From Pseudomonas hefeiensis (GTDB lineage Bacteria > Pseudomonadota > Gammaproteobacteria > Pseudomonadales > Pseudomonadaceae), in NCBI RefSeq assembly GCF_030687835.1, contig NZ_CP117449.1, forward strand, positions 3,410,001 through 3,474,000: 64,000 bases of DNA. Direction: 5' to 3'. Position 1 is the stretch's first letter; the number at the start of each line of letters is the position of its first letter. Made by a program: the position numbers and the translations under genes. Below, piece by piece: positions 37,012 to 44,994 of the stretch. A model generated the notes under the pieces. It worked only from the letters and a program-made list of their open reading frames with translations, was not told the origin of the DNA and did not search any database.

Positions 37012-38286
37012 ATGAGCATCTCTTTACCATTCGAACAATGGCTCGACCATATTCGTACGCATTCGAAGTTCTACCGCAAGTACTTACGGCATTTACCAGC
37101 ACACAATTGCGCTTTGGAGGATGTCCCCATCGTCGACGTCGCCGACTACTGGGCCGGCAGTCATGACCTGGACAATTGGGACGTACTGACTGACAAAGTA
37201 GAAGACGCACTGATCTACAAAACCGGCGGTACGACCAGCCAGGGAAAACTGTCGGTGTACACCCACACGGAATGGCAGCGGATGCTCGACTGCTTCGGTC
37301 AGAGCCTGTCAACACAACTGAAGGCAGGCGATCGAATCGCCAACCTGTTTTTTTCCGGAGACCTGTACGCCAGTTTCCTGTTTATTCATGGTGCACTTGG
37401 CAAAGTCGATGTAGCGATCACCGAATTCCCCTTCACCGGCTCGGTGGATCTCGACGTGCTGAGCGAGGCCGTGACCGGTCACCGCATCAATGTACTGGCC
37501 GGTGTGCCCGCGCATCTGCTGGCGTTTGCCGACCACTTGGACCAACAGGGGCGCACGCTGCCAGGCATCACTACCGTACTGTTCGGTGGGGAAAACCTGT
37601 TCGAGCGTCAATTGCCTGCGTTGCAACGCGCCTTCCCGCAGGCACGCTTCGCGTCCATCGGCTATGCCAGCGTGGACGCAGGGCTGGTGGGCGCCAGTGC
37701 ACCGGACTGCAACCTCGGCGAACACCGCCTGTTCGACGAGCAGATAAGGGTGGAGATCATTGATGAACTGAGCGGTGAGGTCATCCAGGCATGTGATCGG
37801 CCTGGCAATCTGGTGGTGACCAACTTCAGCCGGACCCTGATGCCCATCGTGCGCTATCCGGTGGGTGACCGGGCGTGCTGGCGCGAGCCGGTCGGCACCC
37901 CACGGCGCAAGTTCGCGCTTCAGGGCCGCAGCGCGAAAAGCCAGCGGGTGCGGGTAGGCGTCTTCTCGTTGTTTTCGCAGGAGATCAGCGACATCATCCG
38001 CGGCGTTGGCGGAGACCTTCAATGGCAATTGATCATTGAGCACGTACAAAACAACGACCGCGTATTACTCAAATGGGTGCCTGGAGGGCAAACCCAGGCT
38101 TGCCAATCACTCTCCATGACATTGAAAGCCGCGCTGACCCAACAGTATCCGGGTATCGAGCAACTCGACCTGCACATTCAGGCCTGCGGTCTACAAGAGT
38201 TGGAACGCCATCCGCGCTCCGGCAAGCACCTGTCGATCATCGACCGCCGCATCTATGCTCCGCTGACAGCGAGGCACGCCGGATGA
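37012..38286 (+). CDS. PaaK-like AMP-forming ligase
   Basis: 424 residues. Adenylate-forming enzyme of the phenylacetate-CoA ligase/LuxE branch: ATP loop IYKTGGTTSQGKLSVYTHTE, GVPAHLLAFAD, FGGENLF, YASVDAGLVGA, YPVGDRACW and a C-terminal PRSGKHLSIIDRR with the expected lid Lys. It is related to the C-terminal domain of the preceding fusion protein (shared VDAGLxGxxxPDxxL-type features) and may have arisen by duplication. Substrate unknown. The start was set at the second in-frame ATG; an ATG at 36976 lacks any ribosome site. A small hairpin (36985-37000) lies between the genes. The end overlaps the next start in ATGA. Confidence 0.82.
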   Translation: MSISLPFEQWLDHIRTHSKFYRKYLRHLPAHNCALEDVPIVDVADYWAGSHDLDNWDVLTDKVEDALIYKTGGTTSQGKLSVYTHTEWQRMLDCFGQSLSTQLKAGDRIANLFFSGDLYASFLFIHGALGKVDVAITEFPFTGSVDLDVLSEAVTGHRINVLAGVPAHLLAFADHLDQQGRTLPGITTVLFGGENLFERQLPALQRAFPQARFASIGYASVDAGLVGASAPDCNLGEHRLFDEQIRVEIIDELSGEVIQACDRPGNLVVTNFSRTLMPIVRYPVGDRACWREPVGTPRRKFALQGRSAKSQRVRVGVFSLFSQEISDIIRGVGGDLQWQLIIEHVQNNDRVLLKWVPGGQTQACQSLSMTLKAALTQQYPGIEQLDLHIQACGLQELERHPRSGKHLSIIDRRIYAPLTARHAG

Positions 38287-39227
38287 GCAGCGTGGTCATC
38301 CGGCCGTTCCGGCCCACGGATGGCGTCGGGATCAGCGAATTGTTCCGCCGGGTTTACGGCGATCACTACGTCTCGCCAGACGTCTACCTGCCTCACATGA
38401 TTGGCCAGCACAACCTGCTGAACCGTTGGCACTCCGTGGTCGCCCTGGTGAACGATCGCGTGGTCGGCCATGCTGCATTGTGCCGGCCGACAGCCGAGGG
38501 TGAAGACGCGGAGTTGGCACTGATCGCGGTAGATCCGGCGGTGCAAGGCGGCCAGATTGCGACGCGCCTGGGCCAGCGTTTACTGGATAGCTGCCAGGAC
38601 CTTGGGCTTGCCAGGCTGTCGATCAAGCAAGTCACCAGCCACTTCTACAGCCAGCGGTTGGCACAACGACTGGGTTTCCATGACACCGGGCTGTTGCCTG
38701 ACCATGTGCCCTCGCCCTTTGCCACTGTCCACGCCGAAACCATCGTGGTCGGCAGCCAAGTGATCAGCGACAATCATCGTCCCCTGCCGCAGCTTCAGTG
38801 GCCCGCGGCATGCCAATGGCTGATGCAGCCATTGGCGTCGCTGTTTGGCACCTCGCCCGATGCGCCCTTACCTTCGGCACAGCCTTTTCAAATCAGACAA
38901 CTGCCCGGAAGGGTCGACATTGTCGCCGGGCACATAGACCTTCGCCTGGCCGGACAACTGCTGCGCTTACCGGCCCATTGGTCGCTTTCGGTGCGACTCG
39001 GACTGCGCCAGCAATTTGCCGACGATTATCAGCGGTTGATCGACGCCGGATTCGCTTTCACCGGGATCATGCCTGCCGAAGGTAACCCCGGCTGGCAGGC
39101 GCTGTTTCACCGTGGCGCCCTGGCTCACCCACTCACCTTGCACTCGGACCCGATGCAACGGCTCCACGAACACGTGCAAGCCCAAGCACACATCTGGTGG
39201 GGCGCTCAGGCAGGTTCGGCGACTTGA
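38283..39227 (+). CDS. Two-part GNAT N-acetyltransferase
   Basis: 314 residues. The first half is a clear GNAT domain: VIRPFRPTDGVGISELFRRV, LIAVDPAVQGGQIATRLGQR with the acetyl-CoA loop, and SHFYSQRLAQRLGF. The second half (about 165-314) resembles nothing I can name; its strands and helices might be a degenerate second GNAT or a substrate-binding part. It is the last gene of the Lux-like operon and starts within the stop codon of the ligase gene, so production is coupled. It probably acylates a pathway intermediate, for self-protection or product tailoring; that is inference. Confidence 0.78.
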   Translation: MSSVVIRPFRPTDGVGISELFRRVYGDHYVSPDVYLPHMIGQHNLLNRWHSVVALVNDRVVGHAALCRPTAEGEDAELALIAVDPAVQGGQIATRLGQRLLDSCQDLGLARLSIKQVTSHFYSQRLAQRLGFHDTGLLPDHVPSPFATVHAETIVVGSQVISDNHRPLPQLQWPAACQWLMQPLASLFGTSPDAPLPSAQPFQIRQLPGRVDIVAGHIDLRLAGQLLRLPAHWSLSVRLGLRQQFADDYQRLIDAGFAFTGIMPAEGNPGWQALFHRGALAHPLTLHSDPMQRLHEHVQAQAHIWWGAQAGSAT

Positions 39228-39272
39228 AGACGGGTTTGCCGCTAAAGCGCCCCAGGCTGTTTGCGCACGGAC

Positions 39273-39363
39273 CTGTGGGAGCGAGCCTGCTCGCGATGAC
39301 GGCGGCAAGGTCGACACTGGCCAAGCTGACCCACCGCGATCGCGAGCAGGCTCGCTCCCACAG
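39273..39363. repeat. REPIN after the Lux-like operon
   Basis: Inverted pair of REP sequences. The left arm starts CTGTGGGAGCGAGCCTGCTC at 39273. The right arm, GCGAGCAGGCTCGCTCCCAC, ends near 39362. Same family as the copies at 5.3 kb and 42.5 kb. It separates the operon from the DUF411 gene. Confidence 0.9.
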
Positions 39364-39514
39364 GGTTCAGCAGTGGCTGGCGAATTTGCGCCGGACTTCC
39401 AATCAGCATCACTCCCAACCTGACAGTTCTGTAATCCGCCCCTCAGCCCGCTGTCAGCTCGCACTCGCTACTCTGGTATCCTCCTCCCAAACCGTTCGAT
39501 ACGAGACTGCCCCC

Positions 39515-39961
39515 ATGGCCAATCCCCTGCACCTGCTCGCCCTGAGCGCGCTTTTTGTCACCACGCTGGCCCAGGCCGCCGAACCGAACACAATCGACGT
39601 GCACCGCGATGCCAATTGCGGTTGCTGTAAAAAGTGGATTTCGCATCTGCAAGAAAACGGCTTCAAGGTCAACGACCATGTTGAAACCGACATGAGTTCA
39701 GTCAAGCAGCGCCTGGGCGTGGCGCCGAACCTGCGCTCCTGCCACACCGCCCAAATCAATGGCAAATTCGTTGAGGGCCATGTCCCGGCCGACCAGGTCC
39801 TGGCGTTGAGCAAACGGGACGACCTGCTCGGTGTGGCCGCGCCCGGCATGCCCATGGGTTCGCCTGGTATGGAAACGGACGGCAGAAGTGATGCGTATCA
39901 GGTGATCGGCCTGAAAAAAGACGGTACTCAAACCGTGGTGGCAGATTACCCGGCCCACTGA
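39515..39961 (+). CDS. DUF411 periplasmic protein
   Basis: 148 residues, secreted (signal peptide ending near AQA, residue 21). The mature start TIDVHRDANCGCCKKWISHL has the CGCC motif of the DUF411 family, whose members are periplasmic, thioredoxin-like and often linked to copper resistance. A second His/Cys site (LRSCHTAQING) and a Met/Gly/Pro segment (APGMPMGSPGME), typical of copper-binding proteins, follow. Copper handling is therefore likely. The stop overlaps the start of the next gene (TGATG), implying joint translation. Confidence 0.85.
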   Translation: MANPLHLLALSALFVTTLAQAAEPNTIDVHRDANCGCCKKWISHLQENGFKVNDHVETDMSSVKQRLGVAPNLRSCHTAQINGKFVEGHVPADQVLALSKRDDLLGVAAPGMPMGSPGMETDGRSDAYQVIGLKKDGTQTVVADYPAH

Positions 39962-40395
39962 TGGGCGAGGCTTACATTGGGTTGTTCCTGGCGGCTTTTG
40001 GTGCCGCCACCTTGTTACCGCTGCAATCCGAAGCACTGTTGGTTGGGCTATTGCTCGGCGAACGCCATGAAACCTGGCTGTTGCTGAGCGTCGCCACCCT
40101 GGGCAACGTACTGGGCTCGCTGGTGAACTGGTGGCTGGGCACACGCCTGGAACAATTCAAGGATCGCCGCTGGTTTCCGGTCAGCCCGGCTCATCTGGAC
40201 AAGGCCCGCGCGCATTACCAGCGTTATGGACGTTGGTCGCTGTTGCTCAGCTGGATGCCCATCATCGGCGATCCACTGACTCTGGTGGCGGGCGTGATGG
40301 GTGAGCCGTGGCGTCGCTTCATACTGATCGTGACCTTTGCCAAAGGGCTGCGCTATGGCGTGCTCGCCCTCGCGACTCTCGGCTGGATGGGTTGA
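39961..40395 (+). CDS. YqaA-family (DedA-like) membrane protein
   Basis: 144 residues, with four or so membrane segments. Start LFLAAFGAATLLPLQSEALL and the central NVLGSLVNWWLG match YqaA, a small branch of the DedA/SNARE-associated superfamily; re-entrant Pro and Gly residues (SWMPIIGDPLTLVAGVM) are conserved in style. DedA proteins are implicated in lipid flipping and membrane-potential upkeep. It shares bases with the DUF411 gene and is probably co-expressed with it. Confidence 0.85.
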   Translation: MGEAYIGLFLAAFGAATLLPLQSEALLVGLLLGERHETWLLLSVATLGNVLGSLVNWWLGTRLEQFKDRRWFPVSPAHLDKARAHYQRYGRWSLLLSWMPIIGDPLTLVAGVMGEPWRRFILIVTFAKGLRYGVLALATLGWMG

Positions 40396-40481
40396 ACGTT
40401 CGAGCCTTTGGGTTGCCTGTGGTTAATGTCGTCATAATCGGGCCGCGCCAGGATCGGCCGGATGCCCATAGGAGATTACCC

Positions 40482-41514
40482 ATGTCGCGTTCCACTGCTC
40501 GCTGGTTACCCAGCCTGTTTCTGACTGCCGCCCTGCCGCTGTTCGCCCAGGCCGAAAACCCGCCAGAAGGCCCGGCCTATGGCCCGGAACTCCAGGGCTT
40601 CGAATACCCCTACACACTCAAACACTTCCCCTTCCAGTCCCAAGGCAAAGCTTTGCAGATGGGTTACATGGACGTGCCGGCCCAGGGCCAGGTCAACGGC
40701 CGCACCGTGGTACTGATGCACGGCAAGAACTTTTGCGCCGCCACCTGGGGCGATTCGATCAAGGCGCTCAGCGAGGCCGGTTACCGGGTGATTGCCCCGG
40801 ATCAGATCGGTTTCTGCACGTCCAGCAAACCCGCTCATTACCAGTACAGCTTCCACCAACTGGCAACCAACACCCAGGCCCTGCTCAAGGCCCTCGGGGG
40901 TGCAGAAAAGCATTGTGCTCGGCCACTCCACCGGCGGCATGCTCGCCACCCGCTATGCCTTGCAGTTTCCCGATCAGGTCGAGCGGTTGGCGATGGTCAA
41001 CCCCATCGGCCTGGAGGACTGGAAAGCCCTCGGCGTGCCCTACCGCACCGTGGACCAGTGGTACGAGCGCGAGCTGAAACTAAGCGCCGACGGTATCCGC
41101 AACTACGAGCGCAAGACCTACTACGGTGGCCGCTGGAAGCCGGAGTTCGAACGCTGGGTGGACATGCTCGCCGGGCTGAACAAGGGGCCGGGGCACACGC
41201 AAGTCGCGTGGAATTCGGCGCTGATCTACGACATGATCTTCACCCAGCCGGTCTATTACGAATTCAAGGACCTGAAAGTACCGACGCTGCTGCTGATCGG
41301 CACCTCCGACACCACCGCCATCGGCAGCGACATCGCGTCGCCGGCCGTGAAAGCCATACTGGGTCGGTATGAAGTGCTGGGCAAGCAAGTGGCTCAACTG
41401 ATTCCCCAGTCGACCCTGGTGGAGTTCGCTCATCTGGGGCATGCCCCACAGATGGAAGAGCCGGACCGCTTCCACCAGGCCTTGCTGGGCTGGCTGAACA
41501 AACCCATTCCCTGA
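40482..41514 (+). pseudogene. Alpha/beta hydrolase gene split by a one-base frameshift
   Basis: Would encode a 343-residue secreted alpha/beta hydrolase. Signal peptide MSRSTARWLPSLFLTAALP up to AQA; oxyanion region VVLMHGKNFCAATW; nucleophile elbow GHSTGGM; catalytic Asp/His region in DTTAIG and FAHLGHAPQ. The first 139 or so codons read in one frame and the rest in another. The break is at a run of five G (40896-40900): removal of one G gives ALGVQKSIVLGHSTGG and restores the full protein. It is either a genuine recent mutation or a sequencing error. AGGAG precedes the ATG. A D-2-hydroxyacid dehydrogenase gene follows after 11 bases. Confidence 0.85.
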
Positions 41515-41525
41515 CGAGGTGTTCC

Positions 41526-42488
41526 ATGGCGGTGCAAATAGCAGTCATCGATGATTGGCAGGACGTAGCGCGGGATGTGGTGGACTGGTCGGTGCTGGAC
41601 AGCATCGGCCAGGTGACATTTGTTCACGAGTACCCTGCCGACCGCGACACCCTCGCCGCGCGCCTGCAACGTTACGAGGTGATCTGCGTGATGCGTGAAC
41701 GCACGCCATTCGATGAAGGCCTGCTGCGCCGCCTGCCCAACCTCAAGCTGTTGCTCACCGGCGGCATGCGCAATGCCGCCCTGGATCTCAAGACAGCCGC
41801 CGAACTGGGTATCCAGGTATGCGGCACCGAAAGCTACAAGCATGCCGCCCCCGAACTGACCTGGGCGCTGATCATGGCCCTGACCCGCAACTTGGTGCAG
41901 GAGGCCAATGCCTTGCGCGCCGGCCTGTGGCAGCAGGGCCTGGGCGGCGACCTGCATGGCAAGACACTGGCGATCCTGGGCCTGGGCAGCATCGGCACAC
42001 GGGTAGCCCAGTTCGGCCAGGTCTTCGGCATGCGGGTGATCGCCTGGAGCCAGAACCTCACCGCCGAACGGGCCGGCGAAGTGGGTGTGACCTACGTGAG
42101 CAAACAGGAACTGTTCGAACAGGCTGACGTTCTCTCGGTGCATCTGGTACTCAGCGAGCGCTCCCGCGGTTTGGTGGACGCCCAGGCGCTGGCATGGATG
42201 AAGCCCGAGGCGCTGCTGGTCAATACCGCACGCGGGCCAATCGTCGATGAGGTCGCCTTGATCGACGCCCTGCGCGACAAACGCCTGGCCGGTGCCGCCC
42301 TGGACGTCTTTGCCGAGGAACCCTTGCCATCCGACCACCCGTTCCGAACGCTGGAGAATGTACTGGCCACACCACACGTCGGCTACGTCACCCGGCACAA
42401 TTATCAGAAGTTCTATTCCCTGATGATCGAAGACTTGCAAGCCTGGGCGGCCGGCAAACCGATCCGTCTGTTGACCCCGACTGGCTGA
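41526..42488 (+). CDS. D-2-hydroxyacid dehydrogenase (NAD-dependent)
   Basis: 320 residues. The N-terminal catalytic lobe is followed by a Rossmann domain with LAILGLGSIGTRVAQFG. The catalytic set of the family is complete: Arg in NTARGPIVDE, Glu in DVFAEEPLP and His in TPHVGYVT. Members reduce 2-oxoacids such as glyoxylate, hydroxypyruvate or phosphohydroxypyruvate; the substrate here is not evident. GAGGTG precedes the ATG and the gene follows the hydrolase closely, so both were probably one operon. Confidence 0.88.
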   Translation: MAVQIAVIDDWQDVARDVVDWSVLDSIGQVTFVHEYPADRDTLAARLQRYEVICVMRERTPFDEGLLRRLPNLKLLLTGGMRNAALDLKTAAELGIQVCGTESYKHAAPELTWALIMALTRNLVQEANALRAGLWQQGLGGDLHGKTLAILGLGSIGTRVAQFGQVFGMRVIAWSQNLTAERAGEVGVTYVSKQELFEQADVLSVHLVLSERSRGLVDAQALAWMKPEALLVNTARGPIVDEVALIDALRDKRLAGAALDVFAEEPLPSDHPFRTLENVLATPHVGYVTRHNYQKFYSLMIEDLQAWAAGKPIRLLTPTG

Positions 42489-42526
42489 GCACTCGCCCGG
42501 AAAATCCCTGTGCTCACAACAAATTA

Positions 42527-42890
42527 CTGTGGGAGCGAGCCTGCTCGCGATAGCGCTGGGTCAGCTTGCATCCATCCTGAATGTGCCGCCACCATCGCGG
42601 GCAAGCCTTGCTCCCACACCGGTTTTTCAGGGTTAACCGATTCGGTATCCACCGCAAATACCCTTGTGGGAGCGAGCCTGCTCGCGAAAGCGCTGGGTCA
42701 GCTTGCATCCATCCTGAATGTGCCGCCGTCATCGCGGGCAAGCCTTGCTCCCACACTGTTTTTTTCAGGGTTAACCGATTCGGTGTTCACCGCAAACCCC
42801 TTGTGGGAGCGGGCTTGCTCGCGAAAGCGCTCTGTCAGTCACATATCCACTCACTGATACACCGCGTTCGCGAGCAAACCCACTCCCACA
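42527..42890. repeat. Tandem array of three REPINs with 137-base period
   Basis: Inverted REP pairs start at 42527, 42664 and 42801. The first two are followed by nearly the same spacer (TTTTCAGGGTTAACCGATTC in both), so the whole REPIN-plus-spacer unit has been duplicated. The third copy is more diverged (GGGCTTGCTCG and TTCGCGAGCAAACCC arms). It fills the gap between the dehydrogenase gene and the glgA leader. Confidence 0.92.
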
Positions 42891-43415
42891 GAAACAGCAC
42901 ATTTCCAGTGCCAACAATGGCCACTAAAACGCCTCCATCTCACGCGCCCCCCGATGGTGCGTCCCGCCATCCCATCGCGCACGCCGATGAAACAGCCCCT
43001 TCCCCATACACCTATTTCATTTCCAGAAACTGCACTTCGTCGGTGCGTATCTCCCTTTGTCACGTAAGACATTGCCGACAATAAAGCTGATTGTCGGACA
43101 ATTCGACGAAGCGCGCCGCACCGCTCTAGGTTCTGACCTAGACTGCCCAACCGGGGATAAAACCGACCGGTCGTCCAGACGAAAAAAAGTGGAAACTTTT
43201 CGCTACGGCCACAGGTCAGGTTAGAGGTAGGGCAACAACGGCTGGTGCAGTCCTTGCAAGTCCCTGAAGCAGCCCCTTCACCTGATTCGCTTAACCGCAT
43301 TGGGCAGCGCTTTGCTTACCTTGCGTAGCGCTTGTGCGCCTGGCCGCAGGATTCGGCCAATGAAACAACAGCTCTGGCGCTTGCCGGAAACAGATCGAGA
43401 AAATGGGAGAAAGTT
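42891..43415. promoter_or_regulatory. Long glgA upstream region with inverted repeat
   Basis: No gene seen. CCGACAAT (43075-43082) and ATTGTCGG (43090-43097) form a perfect stem around AAAGCTG, extended by ATTG/CAAT outside with a bulge (43071-43102). No T tract follows, so an operator is likelier than a terminator. Further down GAAACTT (43192-43198) and GTCAGG (43215-43220) are spaced by 16 bases, a weak resemblance to an AlgU-type promoter. Confidence 0.35.
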
Positions 43416-44987
43416 ATGATCAGTGCTGCCTTGGAACCACAACAAGTCCGTTCTCAACTTCCGCCGGCGACTGACTCGCCGACGGCACCGGTGCTGGCCA
43501 CCGGCGGCAAGGCACTGCTCCCCGTCGTCAGGCAGAATCCCAATCGCAAGAAAGTATTGTTCGTAACCTCGGAAATCGCCGACCTGGTGAAGACCGGCGG
43601 CCTGGGTGACGTCTCGTCCGCCCTGCCCCGGGCCATGGCCGGCCTGCATGATGTCCGGGTACTGATCCCCGGTTACCCGCAGGTAATGAACAGCGGCAAC
43701 CCGATCCACATCATCGGTGAACTGGGCGGCCACGCAGCGCTGCCACCTTGCAAGATCGGTCGTATGGACATGGCCGACGGTCTGGTGATTTACGTACTGA
43801 TCTGTCCGGAACTCTTTGCCCGTGAAGGCTCACCTTACGGCGCCAACAACGGTCGCGATTGGCCCGACAACCACATTCGCTTCGCCCGACTGGGCCTGGC
43901 CGCGGCTGACATCGCCGCCAACCTCGCCCAAATCCACTGGTGCCCCGATCTGGTCCACGCCCATGACTGGCCGGCCGGGCTGGCGCCAGCCTACATGCAC
44001 TGGCGCGGGCAACGCACGCCAACCCTGTTCACCATCCACAACCTGGCGTACCAGGGCGTGGTTAGCCTGGCCTCCTGCCCGGAGCTGGGTATCCCGGAGC
44101 ACGCGTTGCAACAGGAAGGCATGGAGTTCTACGGCAAGTTGTCGTTTCTCAAGGCCGGCATGGCCTACTCCAGCCATATCACCACGGTCAGTGCCACCTA
44201 CGCCCAGGAAATCACCACCCCGGCATTCGGCTGTGGGCTCGACGGTTTTCTCGCGGCCAAAACGCAACAAGGCCTTCTCAGCGGCATTCCCAATGGTATC
44301 GATGAGAGTTGGGACTCGGCCACCGATACGCACTTGTTCCGCCAGTTCGCCATGGGCGACTGGGAGGGCAAGGCGGTGAACGCTGCCCATGTGCGCGATC
44401 TGTTCGGCCTCGACGACTCCAGCGGCCCGCTGTTCGCCGTGGTTTCGCGCCTGGTGTACCAGAAAGGCCTGGACCTGACCGAGGCCGTCGCCGAGTTCAT
44501 CGTCGAATCCGGAGGCCAGATCGCGATCATTGGTCGCGGCGAACCGGAGGAAGAGCAAGCCATGCGTGAACTGGCGCTGCGTTTTCCCGGACGAATCGGC
44601 GTACGCATCGGCTTCAACGAAACGGATGCGCGGCGGATGTTCGCCGGCAGCGACTTTCTGCTGATGCCTTCGCGCTACGAGCCCTGCGGCTTGAGCCAGA
44701 TGTATGCCCAGCGCTTCGGCTCGCTGCCGGTGGCACGCAATACCGGCGGGTTGGCGGACACCATCGAAGACGGCATCACTGGTTTCCTGTTCGATGAATC
44801 CACTGCCGACAGCTACAAACTGGCATTGAGCCGGGCCTTCAAGGTCTTTGACTTTCCTGACCTGCTCAACGCGATGCGCTGCCGGGCCATGTCAGCGCCA
44901 TTCAACTGGTGCAAGGCCGTGGAACCCTACGCCGAACTCTATGAACAGCTAGTGGCCAAGTCACTGGGTAAATCGGCCAGACAATGA
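43416..44987 (+). CDS. glgA: Glycogen synthase (ADP-glucose)
   Basis: 523 residues, GT5 family. It extends alpha-1,4-glucan from ADP-glucose. The ADP-glucose motif KTGGLGDV starts at Lys59, about 45 residues later than in E. coli, so there is an N-terminal extension rich in Pro, Ala and Thr. The C-terminal half has the GT-B nucleotide site (SRLVYQKGLDLTEAV, PSRYEPCGLSQMYAQRFGS, NTGGLADTI). GGGAGAAA precedes the ATG. It leads the glgA-treZ-malQ-treY-DUF2934-glgX block, the same order as in P. aeruginosa, where the genes serve osmotic and desiccation stress. Confidence 0.95.
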   Translation: MISAALEPQQVRSQLPPATDSPTAPVLATGGKALLPVVRQNPNRKKVLFVTSEIADLVKTGGLGDVSSALPRAMAGLHDVRVLIPGYPQVMNSGNPIHIIGELGGHAALPPCKIGRMDMADGLVIYVLICPELFAREGSPYGANNGRDWPDNHIRFARLGLAAADIAANLAQIHWCPDLVHAHDWPAGLAPAYMHWRGQRTPTLFTIHNLAYQGVVSLASCPELGIPEHALQQEGMEFYGKLSFLKAGMAYSSHITTVSATYAQEITTPAFGCGLDGFLAAKTQQGLLSGIPNGIDESWDSATDTHLFRQFAMGDWEGKAVNAAHVRDLFGLDDSSGPLFAVVSRLVYQKGLDLTEAVAEFIVESGGQIAIIGRGEPEEEQAMRELALRFPGRIGVRIGFNETDARRMFAGSDFLLMPSRYEPCGLSQMYAQRFGSLPVARNTGGLADTIEDGITGFLFDESTADSYKLALSRAFKVFDFPDLLNAMRCRAMSAPFNWCKAVEPYAELYEQLVAKSLGKSARQ

Positions 44988-44994
44988 GGTAACA

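Noticed and set aside
32155..39227. Bioluminescence (lux) operon
   Set aside because: No luxA, luxB or luxD homologue is present; only activation and reduction functions are shared.
40308..40481. Upstream extension of the alpha/beta hydrolase frame
   Set aside because: It runs through the end of the yqaA-type gene and a non-coding gap; the ATG at 40482 has AGGAG and a signal peptide.
42527..42890. Repeats that at first look like a CRISPR array
   Set aside because: The units are inverted REP pairs with similar spacers, not direct repeats with unique spacers, and no cas genes are present.
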